Shown here: piece after piece, positions 8,481-15,780 of the stretch | Layout of the letters: each line of letters begins with the position of its first letter | Numbering within the stretch: the stretch's first letter is position 1 | Source of the DNA: Planctomycetota bacterium | GTDB lineage: Bacteria; Planctomycetota; UBA1135; UBA2386 | Length of the DNA stretch: 18,646 nt | Direction: 5' to 3' | Assembly: GCA_016793305.1 (NCBI GenBank) | Contig: JAEUHU010000151.1 | Span: forward strand, 1-18,646 | Made by a program: the position numbers and the translations under genes | The notes under the pieces: model-generated | Databases searched by the model: none | Told to the model about the DNA's origin: nothing | The model's input: only the letters and a program-made list of their open reading frames with translations

Positions 8481-9896
8481 TCAGGATACCGGCACCAGCG
8501 GTCGCGTCGCCGGCGCCGGCACCGGCAGCGGCCGCAGCTTGGCGGTGAAGGCGCGCAGGATCGGCGCCTGCTCGACGATCTCGAGCCCGGGGATGCGGTC
8601 GCGCTGCTCCATCAGTTCGGCGAACGCTTCGACGACCCAGTCGACGTGGCTCTGCGTGTAGACACGGCGCGGCAGGCACAGGCGCACGAGGTCGTGGTCG
8701 GCGACGACCGGCTTGCCGGTGGCCCGGTCCGTGTGCCCGAACATCAGCGTGCCGATCTCGACCGAACGCACGCCCCCTTGCAGGTAGAGCGCACAGGCGA
8801 GCGCCTGGCCCGGCAGCTGCTCGGGCGGCAGGTGCGGCAGCATCGCGCGCGCGTCGACGTAGACCGCGTGCAGCCCGGCCGGACGGACCACCGGCACGCC
8901 GAGCGCGTCGAGGTGGTCGGCGAGGTAGCTCGCACTCGCTTCGCGGTAGTGCAGGTAGTCGGGATCGAGCACTTCGCGCAGGCCTTGCGCCAGCGCCGCG
9001 AGGTCGCGCCCGGCGAGCCCGCCATAGGTCGGGAAGCCCTCGGTCAGGATCAGCAGGTTGCGCACCTTGGTGGCCAGCGCGTCGTCGTTGACGCACAAGA
9101 GCCCGCCGATGTTGACGAGCCCGTCCTTCTTCGCCGAGATCATGCAGCCGTCGGCGAGGTCGAACATCGCCCGCGCGACCAGCGGCAGCGGCACGTTCTG
9201 CCAGTCCGGGTCGAGGCGGTGGATCCACCACGCGTTCTCGGCGAAGCGCGCCGCGTCGAGGAAGAACGGCAGGCCGTGGCGGTGGTAGAGCTCGCTCACC
9301 GCGCGCAGGTTCTGCATCGACACCGGCTGGCCACCGACGCGGTTGTTGGTGATCGTCAGGAGGCCGAACGGCACCCGGCCCTTCGGCTGTGCTTCGAGCC
9401 ACGCCGCCAGCTTGCCGACGTCGATGTCGCCCTTCCACGGCGTGCGGCTGCGCAGGTCGGCGGCCGCCGGCGCCACGAAGTCGCGCGCCTCGGCGCCGAG
9501 GTACTCGACGTTCGCGCGCGTGGTGTCGAAGTGCGCGTTGTTCGGCACGGCCATGCCCGGCACGACCGTCACGCCGAACAGGATGCGCTCGGCGGCGCGC
9601 CCCTGGTGCACGGGGAACACGTGGCGGTAGCCGGTGAGCTGCTGCACGACCTTCTCGAGCTCGAAGAACGAGCTGCTGCCGGCATAGCTCTCGTCGCCGG
9701 TCATGATCGCCGCCCACTGCTGCGCCGACATGGCACCGGTGCCGGAGTCGGTCAGCAGGTCGATCATCACGTCCTCGGCGCGCAGCCGGAACAGGTTGTG
9801 ATGCGCTGCCGCCAGCATGCCGACACGTTCGCTCGGCGTGGTGACACGGAACGGCTCGATCGCCTTGATGCGGAACGGTTCGAGGACGGTCTTCAC
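8481..9896 (-). CDS. tnaA: Tryptophanase (tryptophan indole-lyase)
   Basis: A PLP enzyme that splits L-tryptophan into indole, pyruvate and ammonia. Taken from the GTG at 9896 it has 471 residues, the length I recall for E. coli TnaA. Family landmarks are EPFRIKAIEPFR at the N-terminus, IDLLTDSGTGAMS, PVHQGRAAE, GGQPVSMQNLR, ARFAENA, ISAKKDG with the PLP lysine at K257, EGFPTYGGLAGRD and LRAFTAKL at the end. The close relative tyrosine phenol-lyase must be excluded: D124 in HFDTTR is Asp as in tryptophanase (Thr in the phenol-lyase), and the VRSVEIG segment has Ile where the phenol-lyase has its phenol-binding Arg. Other segments look phenol-lyase-like. A GTG at 9902 would add two residues. 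No tnaC-like leader peptide is evident upstream. Confidence 0.9.
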   Translation of the reverse strand: MKTVLEPFRIKAIEPFRVTTPSERVGMLAAAHHNLFRLRAEDVMIDLLTDSGTGAMSAQQWAAIMTGDESYAGSSSFFELEKVVQQLTGYRHVFPVHQGRAAERILFGVTVVPGMAVPNNAHFDTTRANVEYLGAEARDFVAPAAADLRSRTPWKGDIDVGKLAAWLEAQPKGRVPFGLLTITNNRVGGQPVSMQNLRAVSELYHRHGLPFFLDAARFAENAWWIHRLDPDWQNVPLPLVARAMFDLADGCMISAKKDGLVNIGGLLCVNDDALATKVRNLLILTEGFPTYGGLAGRDLAALAQGLREVLDPDYLHYREASASYLADHLDALGVPVVRPAGLHAVYVDARAMLPHLPPEQLPGQALACALYLQGGVRSVEIGTLMFGHTDRATGKPVVADHDLVRLCLPRRVYTQSHVDWVVEAFAELMEQRDRIPGLEIVEQAPILRAFTAKLRPLPVPAPATRPLVPVS

Positions 9897-9902
9897 GACC
9901 AC

Positions 9903-9908
9903 AGCTTC
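9903..9908 (-). promoter_or_regulatory. Candidate -10 box of tnaA
   Basis: GAAGCT on the minus strand ends six bases before the GTG at 9896, the same spacing as at other genes here, and no ribosome site is present. No convincing -35 box is visible. Confidence 0.2.
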
Positions 9909-9962
9909 GACGTGGGGCCCGCCACTGCCGACTGGCCGATCTGCGTAGACCCTCGGGGCTCA

Positions 9963-9977
9963 GGAGCGCAGCGCTCC
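9963..9977 (-). terminator. Hairpin between the DUF900 hydrolase and tnaA
   Basis: A perfect 7-base inverted repeat around a single base (in practice a 5-bp stem with a 5-base loop) lies in the 114-base gap after the hydrolase stop. No T-run follows on the minus strand. It could end the hydrolase transcript or act in the tnaA leader; the assignment is weak. Confidence 0.3.
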
Positions 9978-10010
9978 CGACCCGGGCGAGCCGACGCACG
10001 ACTCCCGAGC

Positions 10011-11141
10011 TCAGCGCAGCTGCCAGCGCACGCCCGGCCCGACCTTGCGAACGCGCCCACGCGTCGGATGGTCGCCCGGCACGCCGTCGATGCTGCGCAG
10101 GATGTCGTCGGCCACGCGCCCGTCGAGGTGGTAGCTGTGCTCGACGAGCCCGCCGACGATCGCGCTGCAGTCGACCTGTTCGACCTTGTCGGGCAGCAGC
10201 CCGGCGCGCGCCGCACCGGCACTGCCGAGGCGATCGGGGTTGCCCTTCGTGTAGTCGCTGACGTGCAGCGCGACGTCGCCGGTGTTGTGGTAGACGGACA
10301 CCGTGCGCGCGAGCTGGTGCAGGTCGCCCATCGGCTGCCCGGGCTCGAGCACCGCGTCGTCGACGTCCGGCGCGCACAGGAACACGTGGTCGAACAACCG
10401 CGGCAGCGCCGAGCCGGGCGTGAACTGGCGCATGCGTTCGAGGGCGTTCTGCAGCACGTAGTTGCCCATCGAGTGGCACAGCAGGTGGAGATCCTGCGGG
10501 CAGGCGCCGCCGTTCGCCCGATCGGCCAGCGCCGCGAGATGGTCGCGCAACTTCAGCAGCCCGCGCGCGAACGCGTAGCCCGAGCCCTGCGCCTCGCTGC
10601 GGTCCGACTTGTAGCTGACGTACGGCAGCGCCATGCCGTCCGACGGCCAGCTGAACAGCACCACCGCGGTCTGCTGCTGCGGGTCGCCGACGCCGTCGCG
10701 GTTCTGCATCAACTGCAGCGCCAGCGCCGAGCCGACCGCCTCCTCCCACGACACGTTGAAGCCGTGCACGAACACCAGCACGTCGCAGCGCTTCAGCATG
10801 TCGCGCTGCAGGTCGGAGAACATCGCCTTGCTGCCGAGCTTCGCCTTCGGCTGGTTGGTCTCGCTCTGCGCCGCGTCGATCTTCTCCGGATAGGCCTCGA
10901 TGCGCGCCCGCTTCGCCGCCTTGGTGCACAAGGTGGCGAGTTCGTTGCCGCTGCCGCGCCCGAAGCCGGTGTCCGCGTCGAGGCAACGCTGCACGGCGCG
11001 CTCGTCGACGTCGACGGTGAGCCAGCCGAAGCGGAGGTTCTCCATGCCGTCGCTGGAGAACGCGCGGCCGTAGCGATCGGGATGCCAGCGGTCAGCACCT
11101 TCGTGCGCGCGGTTGGAGGCGAAGTAGAGGCCCAGTTCCAT
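10011..11141 (-). CDS. DUF900-type alpha/beta hydrolase
   Basis: A 376-residue predicted serine hydrolase of the DUF900 group of the alpha/beta-hydrolase superfamily. It shows the oxyanion-loop motif VFVHGFN (HGFN at 126-129), VVLFSWPSDG near 160-169, a nucleophile elbow CHSMG with S224 preceded by LHLL, the strand DHVFLCAPDVDD that can supply the acid, and a late VEHSYHLDG that can supply the histidine. The N-terminus YFASNR is also typical of the family. Most relatives have Gly before the elbow histidine; here it is Cys. There is no signal peptide, so it is probably cytoplasmic. The natural substrate is unknown; lipids or esters are guesses. The ATG at 11141 fits the family N-terminus; a longer version from 11177 is less likely. 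It appears to stand alone, with 114 bases to tnaA. Confidence 0.88.
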   Translation of the reverse strand: MELGLYFASNRAHEGADRWHPDRYGRAFSSDGMENLRFGWLTVDVDERAVQRCLDADTGFGRGSGNELATLCTKAAKRARIEAYPEKIDAAQSETNQPKAKLGSKAMFSDLQRDMLKRCDVLVFVHGFNVSWEEAVGSALALQLMQNRDGVGDPQQQTAVVLFSWPSDGMALPYVSYKSDRSEAQGSGYAFARGLLKLRDHLAALADRANGGACPQDLHLLCHSMGNYVLQNALERMRQFTPGSALPRLFDHVFLCAPDVDDAVLEPGQPMGDLHQLARTVSVYHNTGDVALHVSDYTKGNPDRLGSAGAARAGLLPDKVEQVDCSAIVGGLVEHSYHLDGRVADDILRSIDGVPGDHPTRGRVRKVGPGVRWQLR

Positions 11142-11147
11142 CGCCGC

Positions 11148-11153
11148 AGTGTG
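11148..11153 (-). promoter_or_regulatory. Candidate -10 box of the DUF900 hydrolase gene
   Basis: CACACT on the minus strand ends six bases before the ATG at 11141, with no Shine-Dalgarno sequence between. This spacing fits a leaderless start. The -35 side is poor. Confidence 0.3.
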
Positions 11154-11285
11154 CGCGGCCGACGCGGACGATGCCATCACCGCTTCGTCGGCCGGCCGAG
11201 CCACGAACGCACCGGACGAACGCCCCGGCGGTCGTGGCCACGCGAGCTGCCGACCGGGCAAGAGCGCGTGGCGGCGCGCACGAGG

Positions 11286-12347
11286 TCAGTCGCCGCCGCC
11301 ACCCCCGCAGCCACCACCGCCGCAGCCGGACGAGCCTCCACTGTCGCCACCGCCACCGCTGTCCCCACCACCACCTCCACCGCTGTCGCCTGAGTCGCCA
11401 CCACTCTCCTCGTGACCGTGGCCCGTTCCCTCGGCGCAGCCGGCGCGGCCGTCGCCGTCGTCGTGACCATGCGCGTGGCGACGCGGGCCAGGCGCGCCGT
11501 GGCCGTGCCCGCCCTTGCCGTGCCCACCATGACCATCGCTGTCCGACACCGTCGGTGGCATGCCGGTCGCGCCAGCACCGGCCCCGTGCAGGCCGTGATG
11601 CCGACCGCCGCTGGACGAGTAGCCGCACCCGACCTCGCTGCCGCAGTCGGAATCCCCGCGGTCGCGCTTCTTCCGCGGCACGTTCGCCGAACGCCGTCCC
11701 GACGCACGAACCCGCGCGGCCAGCAGCACGAAGCCGGCGAGGAACATGGCGAAGACGACCAGCAGGCCGACCAGCACCACCGAATCGGCGACCGAGGCAT
11801 CGACGCAGCCGGCGGTCAGCACCAGCACCAGGGCCAGCGCCGCCGCACGCGTTCCACCGCCGAGCAGCGCCGCCACCTTCGCCTTCGGCACGACCCAGTG
11901 CGAGCGCGCATCGACCTTGCGCGGGATGCCAGAGCGGAACCGTTCCGCCGGAGCCGGCCAGAGGTCGGAAGGTGGTTCGCCGAAGTGCTGCCGGTAGCTG
12001 GCCAGCGTGCGCGCATACCAGTCGGCGTACTTCGCGCTCTCGGCCGCACCCCCGAGCGTCGGCCCGTGGTGCAGGGGCCGGCCGAGCACGCGTCCACACA
12101 GCTCGTCCCAGTAGGAACGCGTGTAGCACAGGTGCAGATGCCAGACCTCGTCGACCGCGGGCGACGGCGTCACCGGGTGCCCGGCGCGCATCGCCAGCCA
12201 GACGAAGCGCCGATACTCGGCCACGGCCCGTTCGGCGAACGCACGGCTCCAGCCGTTCTCATGGGTGAGCCGTCGGGCGAACGGCAGGGCGACTCCGGGT
12301 GGATCGAAGCGGAACGAGGCGAGGCGTTCGAACAGGGCGTCGGGCAC
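11286..12347 (-). CDS. GRDP/TIGR04222-like membrane protein with His- and Gly/Cys-rich tail
   Basis: A 353-residue protein in three parts. Residues 1-140 are a soluble glycine-rich-domain-protein-like region with the hallmark DEVWHLHLCYTRSYW (66-80) and LHHGPTLGG near 92-100. Two hydrophobic helices follow at about 167-183 and 189-212. The rest is low complexity: a His/Gly/Asp stretch with 12 histidines between 250 and 312, then Gly/Ser/Asp runs ending in CGGGGCGGGGGD. Membrane proteins ending in this kind of Gly/Cys tail occur in many bacteria without a known function. The His-rich stretch could bind metal ions. The start is a GTG at 12347, chosen because AGGAGG, the best ribosome site in the window, lies just before it. 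It is divergent from the ankyrin gene. Confidence 0.85.
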   Translation of the reverse strand: MPDALFERLASFRFDPPGVALPFARRLTHENGWSRAFAERAVAEYRRFVWLAMRAGHPVTPSPAVDEVWHLHLCYTRSYWDELCGRVLGRPLHHGPTLGGAAESAKYADWYARTLASYRQHFGEPPSDLWPAPAERFRSGIPRKVDARSHWVVPKAKVAALLGGGTRAAALALVLVLTAGCVDASVADSVVLVGLLVVFAMFLAGFVLLAARVRASGRRSANVPRKKRDRGDSDCGSEVGCGYSSSGGRHHGLHGAGAGATGMPPTVSDSDGHGGHGKGGHGHGAPGPRRHAHGHDDGDGRAGCAEGTGHGHEESGGDSGDSGGGGGGDSGGGGDSGGSSGCGGGGCGGGGGD

Positions 12348-12351
12348 GAGT

Positions 12352-12357
12352 CCTCCT
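12352..12357 (-). promoter_or_regulatory. Strong Shine-Dalgarno site fixing a GTG start
   Basis: AGGAGG on the minus strand, four bases before the GTG at 12347. It rules in this start within a frame that stays open far upstream. Confidence 0.8.
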
Positions 12358-12469
12358 TGGCAGCTGCGGGCATCGTGGCGGGGACCGGCACGATGCGCCA
12401 CCCGCGCGACGCATCCCTGACCACCGGCACCACCGCCACACGGCCGATGGTCGGAAGGCCCACGCTGCC

Positions 12470-12475
12470 GATACT
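12470..12475 (+). promoter_or_regulatory. Candidate -10 box of the ankyrin gene
   Basis: GATACT matches the -10 consensus at 4 of 6 positions and ends seven bases before the ATG at 12483. There is no ribosome site in between, so the mRNA is likely leaderless. No good -35 box is seen. Confidence 0.4.
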
Positions 12476-12482
12476 TCGCCCC

Positions 12483-14492
12483 ATGCTCCGACTCACGGTC
12501 GCCGCGTTGAGCCTGCTCGCCATGGTGCCGGGCCAGGATCCGTTCCCTCTGCCGAAGCCCCGTCCGGCGCAGCCGATGCTCGACGACGAGCGCAGCGCCG
12601 AACTCGCCCGCCAGCTGTGCACGGCGCTCGACGCGCGCGACGCCGCGGCTGCGCAGAAGGCCCTCGCCGACGGTGCTTCCCCGAACGTCGGCATGGGGGC
12701 AGGCAAGGACGACACCGCCGGGCAGACGCCGCTGATCCATGCCGTGCTCGCCAAGGACCAGCCGCTGGTCGCCCTGCTCGCCGCCCACGGCGCGCGCCTC
12801 GAAAACGGCGACGAGGCCGGCCACACGCCGCTGATGTACGCGGTGCTGCACGAGGACGAGGCGATGGTGCGCTTCCTGCTGCGCTTCGGAGCACGGCCGG
12901 ACGCCACCGACAAGGACGGCAACCGCGCGTCGGCGTTCACCAAGGACGCTCCCGAGCTCGCCGAACTGCTGCGCACCGCCGAACGGCAGCACGCCGCGGT
13001 GCTGCAGGCACTCGCCGACGACGACCTCGCCGCCGCCCGCGGGGCGATCGCCGCGGGAGCGAGCCCGAACGCCAACGACGGCCAGCGCTGTGTGCTGCTG
13101 TCCGCCGCGCGCGCCAAGGACCTCGCGGCCTGCCGCGAGCTGCTCGAAGCCGGCTGCCGGCCCGACCTGCTGCTGGTCGACGGCTTCTCGATGACCTCGC
13201 CGCTGGCGCACGCCGCCGAGTTCGCCGACCTGGCGCTGCTGCGCCTGCTGCTGCGGCCGGGCCTCGGCCAGGTGGCGCTCGACGAGGCGCTCGGCTGTGC
13301 GGTCGACCACGACGGCGAAGAGCGCTCGGCCCGCGTGCAGCTGCTGCTCGACGCCGGCGCCAGGCCGCGCCCCTACCTCGGACTCGGGTCGGGCCCGCTG
13401 CAGCGGGCTGCGGCGAAGGGCGACCTGCCGACGATGGCCAAGCTGCTCGCCGCCGGCGCCGACCAGGACGCCGTCGACCTGTCGTTGGCGAGTGCCGCCG
13501 CCCAGGAGGACGAAGCGAAGGCGCTGGCGACGGTGCAGGCGCTGCTGGCGATCGGCGCCGACGCGTCCCGCGAGCACTTCCAGACCACGGCCCTCGGTGC
13601 GGCCGGTGGCCGCGGCCATCTCGCGGTGCTCGAACGGCTGTTCGCGCGCTGCTCGGACGAGGCCCTCAACCTCGCCGTGGCCCAGCTGGCGCGCGAAGGA
13701 GCGGCCCCGGCGTTGGCGTGGCTGTGCGAACACGGCAAGGGCCGCATCGACTTCACCACCGCTCCGATGCCGTTCGACCCATCGCTGCAGGCGGCGATCG
13801 GCGAAGGCCATCTCGACTGCGTGAAGGCGCTGCTCGCCGCCGGCTGCCCGGTCGACCAGGCGCCCGGCATCGGCCACGAGACGCCGCTCGTCGCCGCGAT
13901 CCAGGCGGGCAACCAGGCGGCGATCGAACTGCTGCTGGCGGCCGGCGCCGATCCGGCGAAGGTGTGGAAGTCGCCGCTCGGCCCGTCCCAGTCCGCGCTC
14001 GACGTGGCGAAGGAGGTCGGCAACGACACGCTGCTGGCGTTGCTGCAGAAGGCCGTGCCGCAGCGGGCGAGCCCGGACGATCCGCTCGGCGCGACGATGC
14101 GCCGCGCCGGCCTGCGCAGCGAGGACCTCGGCGCCTTCCACAAGATCCACTACACCCACGACGACACCGGTCGGACGCAGACGATCTACCTGCGCAAGCG
14201 GGTCGACCGCTACGGCGAGCTCGCGGTGCAGGAGCTCTTCTCGCTGGTCTACGACCGCGCCGAGCCCCCCACGGCCGAACTGCTGCGCAACGCGTTCGCG
14301 CGGCGCTTCGGCGTCGGCGGCCTCGTGCTCGAGCGGCCGAGCGAGACGCAGAAGAACTGGCGGATCCGGTTCCGCACGACGCCGACCGTCGACGTCACGC
14401 CAGCCGACTTCGCCCGCTACTGCGACGTGACGCAGTCGACCGCCGACGAACTCGAACGCGAACTGAACCCCGGCGCGGAGGATCTGCTGTGA
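12483..14492 (+). CDS. Secreted ankyrin-repeat protein with a YbjN-like C-terminal domain
   Basis: A 669-residue protein beginning with a signal peptide (MLRLTVAALSLLAMVPG, cleaved near residue 17). Residues 40 to about 525 hold roughly ten ankyrin-type repeats; clear units begin GQTPLIHAV, GHTPLMYAV, GPLQRAAAKG, DPSLQAAIGEG and HETPLVAAI, with LLxxGAxPD-like ends. Ankyrin repeats bind other proteins, here presumably in the periplasm or outside the cell. Residues of about 545-660 form a different alpha/beta domain that aligns without large gaps with the product of the next gene. The start is chosen for the signal peptide and the -10-like box just before it. The stop overlaps the next start in GTGA, so the two proteins are made together and may form a complex. 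Confidence 0.9.
   Translation: MLRLTVAALSLLAMVPGQDPFPLPKPRPAQPMLDDERSAELARQLCTALDARDAAAAQKALADGASPNVGMGAGKDDTAGQTPLIHAVLAKDQPLVALLAAHGARLENGDEAGHTPLMYAVLHEDEAMVRFLLRFGARPDATDKDGNRASAFTKDAPELAELLRTAERQHAAVLQALADDDLAAARGAIAAGASPNANDGQRCVLLSAARAKDLAACRELLEAGCRPDLLLVDGFSMTSPLAHAAEFADLALLRLLLRPGLGQVALDEALGCAVDHDGEERSARVQLLLDAGARPRPYLGLGSGPLQRAAAKGDLPTMAKLLAAGADQDAVDLSLASAAAQEDEAKALATVQALLAIGADASREHFQTTALGAAGGRGHLAVLERLFARCSDEALNLAVAQLAREGAAPALAWLCEHGKGRIDFTTAPMPFDPSLQAAIGEGHLDCVKALLAAGCPVDQAPGIGHETPLVAAIQAGNQAAIELLLAAGADPAKVWKSPLGPSQSALDVAKEVGNDTLLALLQKAVPQRASPDDPLGATMRRAGLRSEDLGAFHKIHYTHDDTGRTQTIYLRKRVDRYGELAVQELFSLVYDRAEPPTAELLRNAFARRFGVGGLVLERPSETQKNWRIRFRTTPTVDVTPADFARYCDVTQSTADELERELNPGAEDLL
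14477..14482 (+). promoter_or_regulatory. Ribosome binding site of the small secreted protein gene
   Basis: GGAGGA lies six bases before the GTG at 14489, inside the end of the ankyrin gene. It confirms the GTG start and internal translation of the second cistron. Confidence 0.75.
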
Positions 14493-15004
14493 ACCTGCTT
14501 CCCATCACCCTGCTGCTCGGGCTGTCGTTCGTCTCCCTCCCCCAGGATCCCGACCAGGCCGCCGACGCCGAACGGCTGCTGCAGACGTTGCAGGCTACCG
14601 GCCTGCACTTCGAGAAGAGCCCGAGCGGGACCAGTTACCGGCTGCGCTACGACCACGAAGGGGGCCGGCAGCAGCTGGTGTTGGTGACGGCGGCCGCCAA
14701 CCGGCCGGCCGACCTGGTGATGCACACCGTCTACACGACGGTGTGGACGGGAGCCGCTCCGCCCGACGAAGCGCTGCTGGTCAAGGTGTTCTCGAGCACG
14801 AAGAAGATCGGCTGCTTCTACCTGGCCGAGGACGACAAGGTCTGGGCGATCCTCTTCCGCGCGACGTTCGACGCGACCGGCCTCGCCGACGGCACACTGG
14901 CGCCCGCGGTCGCGGCGAAGCGGCTGCAGGAGACGATCGAGTTCGTCAACGAGGTCGGCGAGGAGATGGACGCGGAGCTGAACGGCGAACTCGACATCCG
15001 CTGA
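14489..15004 (+). CDS. Small secreted protein, YbjN/type III chaperone-like fold suspected
   Basis: A 171-residue protein with a signal peptide (MNLLPITLLLGLSFVSLP, probably cleaved before QDP), so it acts outside the cytoplasm. The mature part has an N-terminal helix (AERLLQTLQATG), strands around SYRLRYDHEGG and QLVLVT, a helix PPDEALLVKVF, strands GCFYLAED and WAILFRATF, and a long C-terminal helix. The pattern is reminiscent of YbjN and type III secretion chaperone-like domains; I hold that loosely. It resembles the C-terminal domain of the ankyrin protein encoded just before: Y54, PP91-92 and W119 correspond to Y557, PP595-596 and W626 there. The start is a GTG overlapping the ankyrin stop with a good ribosome site. 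The function is unknown; joint action with the ankyrin protein is inferred from coupling and likeness. Confidence 0.82.
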   Translation: MNLLPITLLLGLSFVSLPQDPDQAADAERLLQTLQATGLHFEKSPSGTSYRLRYDHEGGRQQLVLVTAAANRPADLVMHTVYTTVWTGAAPPDEALLVKVFSSTKKIGCFYLAEDDKVWAILFRATFDATGLADGTLAPAVAAKRLQETIEFVNEVGEEMDAELNGELDIR

Positions 15005-15005
15005 G

Positions 15006-15027
15006 GGAGCGCCGCTCGGCGGGCTCC
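15006..15027. terminator. Imperfect hairpin between convergent genes
   Basis: GGAGC (15006-15010) pairs with GCTCC (15023-15027), with an inner GCC/GGC pairing and a small bulge. It lies in the 37-base gap between the ankyrin operon and the Uma2 gene, where both transcripts must end. No T-run is present. Confidence 0.4.
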
Positions 15028-15041
15028 GTGCCGTGTTGCCG

Positions 15042-15611
15042 CTACAGCCCTGTGCGCTGGTAGATCGCCGCAACCGGCACGCTGCAACCGATCGTCGGCA
15101 GACTCAGCGGCTCGGTCTTCTCGGTCAGCAGTTCGCGGCTCCACCCACCTTCCGTCCGGCGGTGGACCACGACGGCGACCCGATGCTGATCGACGAGCAC
15201 GTAGGCGTCGAGCGAGGGCAAGGCCTGATAGTTGCGGAGCTTCTCACCCCGGTCGATGCGCTCGGTGTCGGGCGAAAGCACTTCGAAGATCACGCGCGGC
15301 TGCTCGGCGAACGCCGCCGAGTCGGGCACCCCAGAGCAGTCCACGGTCACGTCGGGGTAGTAGTAGAACTCGGCAGTGTTGGTCCGGATCCGCACCTTCA
15401 TGTCGGACGAGAACACCTCGCACGGCTTGCCGGCGAGCTGGCTGCGCAACTCGGCGAACAGGTTGCCGGCGATCCGATTGTGGCCGGCACTCGCACCGGC
15501 CATCTGGTACTCGACACCAGCCAGATACTCGTGCTTCTGGGCGCGCGTTCGTTCGGCCTCGAGGTAGGCCTCGGGCGACACGTAGTAGCCTGCGCGAAGA
15601 GCGTCGCCCAT
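15042..15611 (-). CDS. Uma2 family (DUF820) PD-(D/E)XK nuclease-like protein
   Basis: A 189-residue protein of the Uma2 family, predicted from its fold to be a restriction-endonuclease-like nuclease and often present in many copies per genome in cyanobacteria, planctomycetes and Chloroflexi. The features expected are here: YVSPEAYLEAER near the start, GHNRI (43-47), the metal-binding YPDVTVDC with P86 and D87, FEVLSPDTE with E110, and DRGEKLRNY with K124, then SLDAYVLVDQ. All putative catalytic residues are kept, so it is probably intact. The biological role of the family is not settled; DNA repair and association with mobile DNA have been proposed. It stands alone with its own promoter-like sequence. 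The start is the ATG at 15611, matching the usual short N-terminus, although the frame is open further up. Confidence 0.93.
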   Translation of the reverse strand: MGDALRAGYYVSPEAYLEAERTRAQKHEYLAGVEYQMAGASAGHNRIAGNLFAELRSQLAGKPCEVFSSDMKVRIRTNTAEFYYYPDVTVDCSGVPDSAAFAEQPRVIFEVLSPDTERIDRGEKLRNYQALPSLDAYVLVDQHRVAVVVHRRTEGGWSRELLTEKTEPLSLPTIGCSVPVAAIYQRTGL

Positions 15612-15617
15612 GGAGGC

Positions 15618-15646
15618 AGGGTACCGAACTCGCCGATCCCCGACAA
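15618..15646 (-). promoter_or_regulatory. Candidate leaderless promoter of the Uma2 gene
   Basis: On the minus strand TTGTCG (15641-15646) and TACCCT (15618-15623) are separated by 17 bases, and TACCCT ends six bases before the ATG. This is the best-formed -35/-10 pair in the window. The six bases before the ATG hold no Shine-Dalgarno sequence. Confidence 0.5.
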
Positions 15647-15780
15647 GGCGAGGGCGCTCGGTCGACGTCGGTCGTCCCACAGGCATGGCTCGCCCTGGAC
15701 GACCAGCTCGCCACGGCGATTCCTGCCGAATCCAACTCGGTGTTTGGGCCTCGCGCCAAGACACCCGCCCTTCGCCGACC

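Noticed and set aside
11175..11177. Upstream ATG of the DUF900 hydrolase
   Set aside because: It would add a short Ala/Ser-rich extension; the family N-terminus with YFASNR fits the ATG at 11141.
11188..11199. 12-bp perfect palindrome containing GGCCGGCC
   Set aside because: Short GC palindromes are expected by chance in this composition; it is unrepeated and not placed at a promoter or 3' end.
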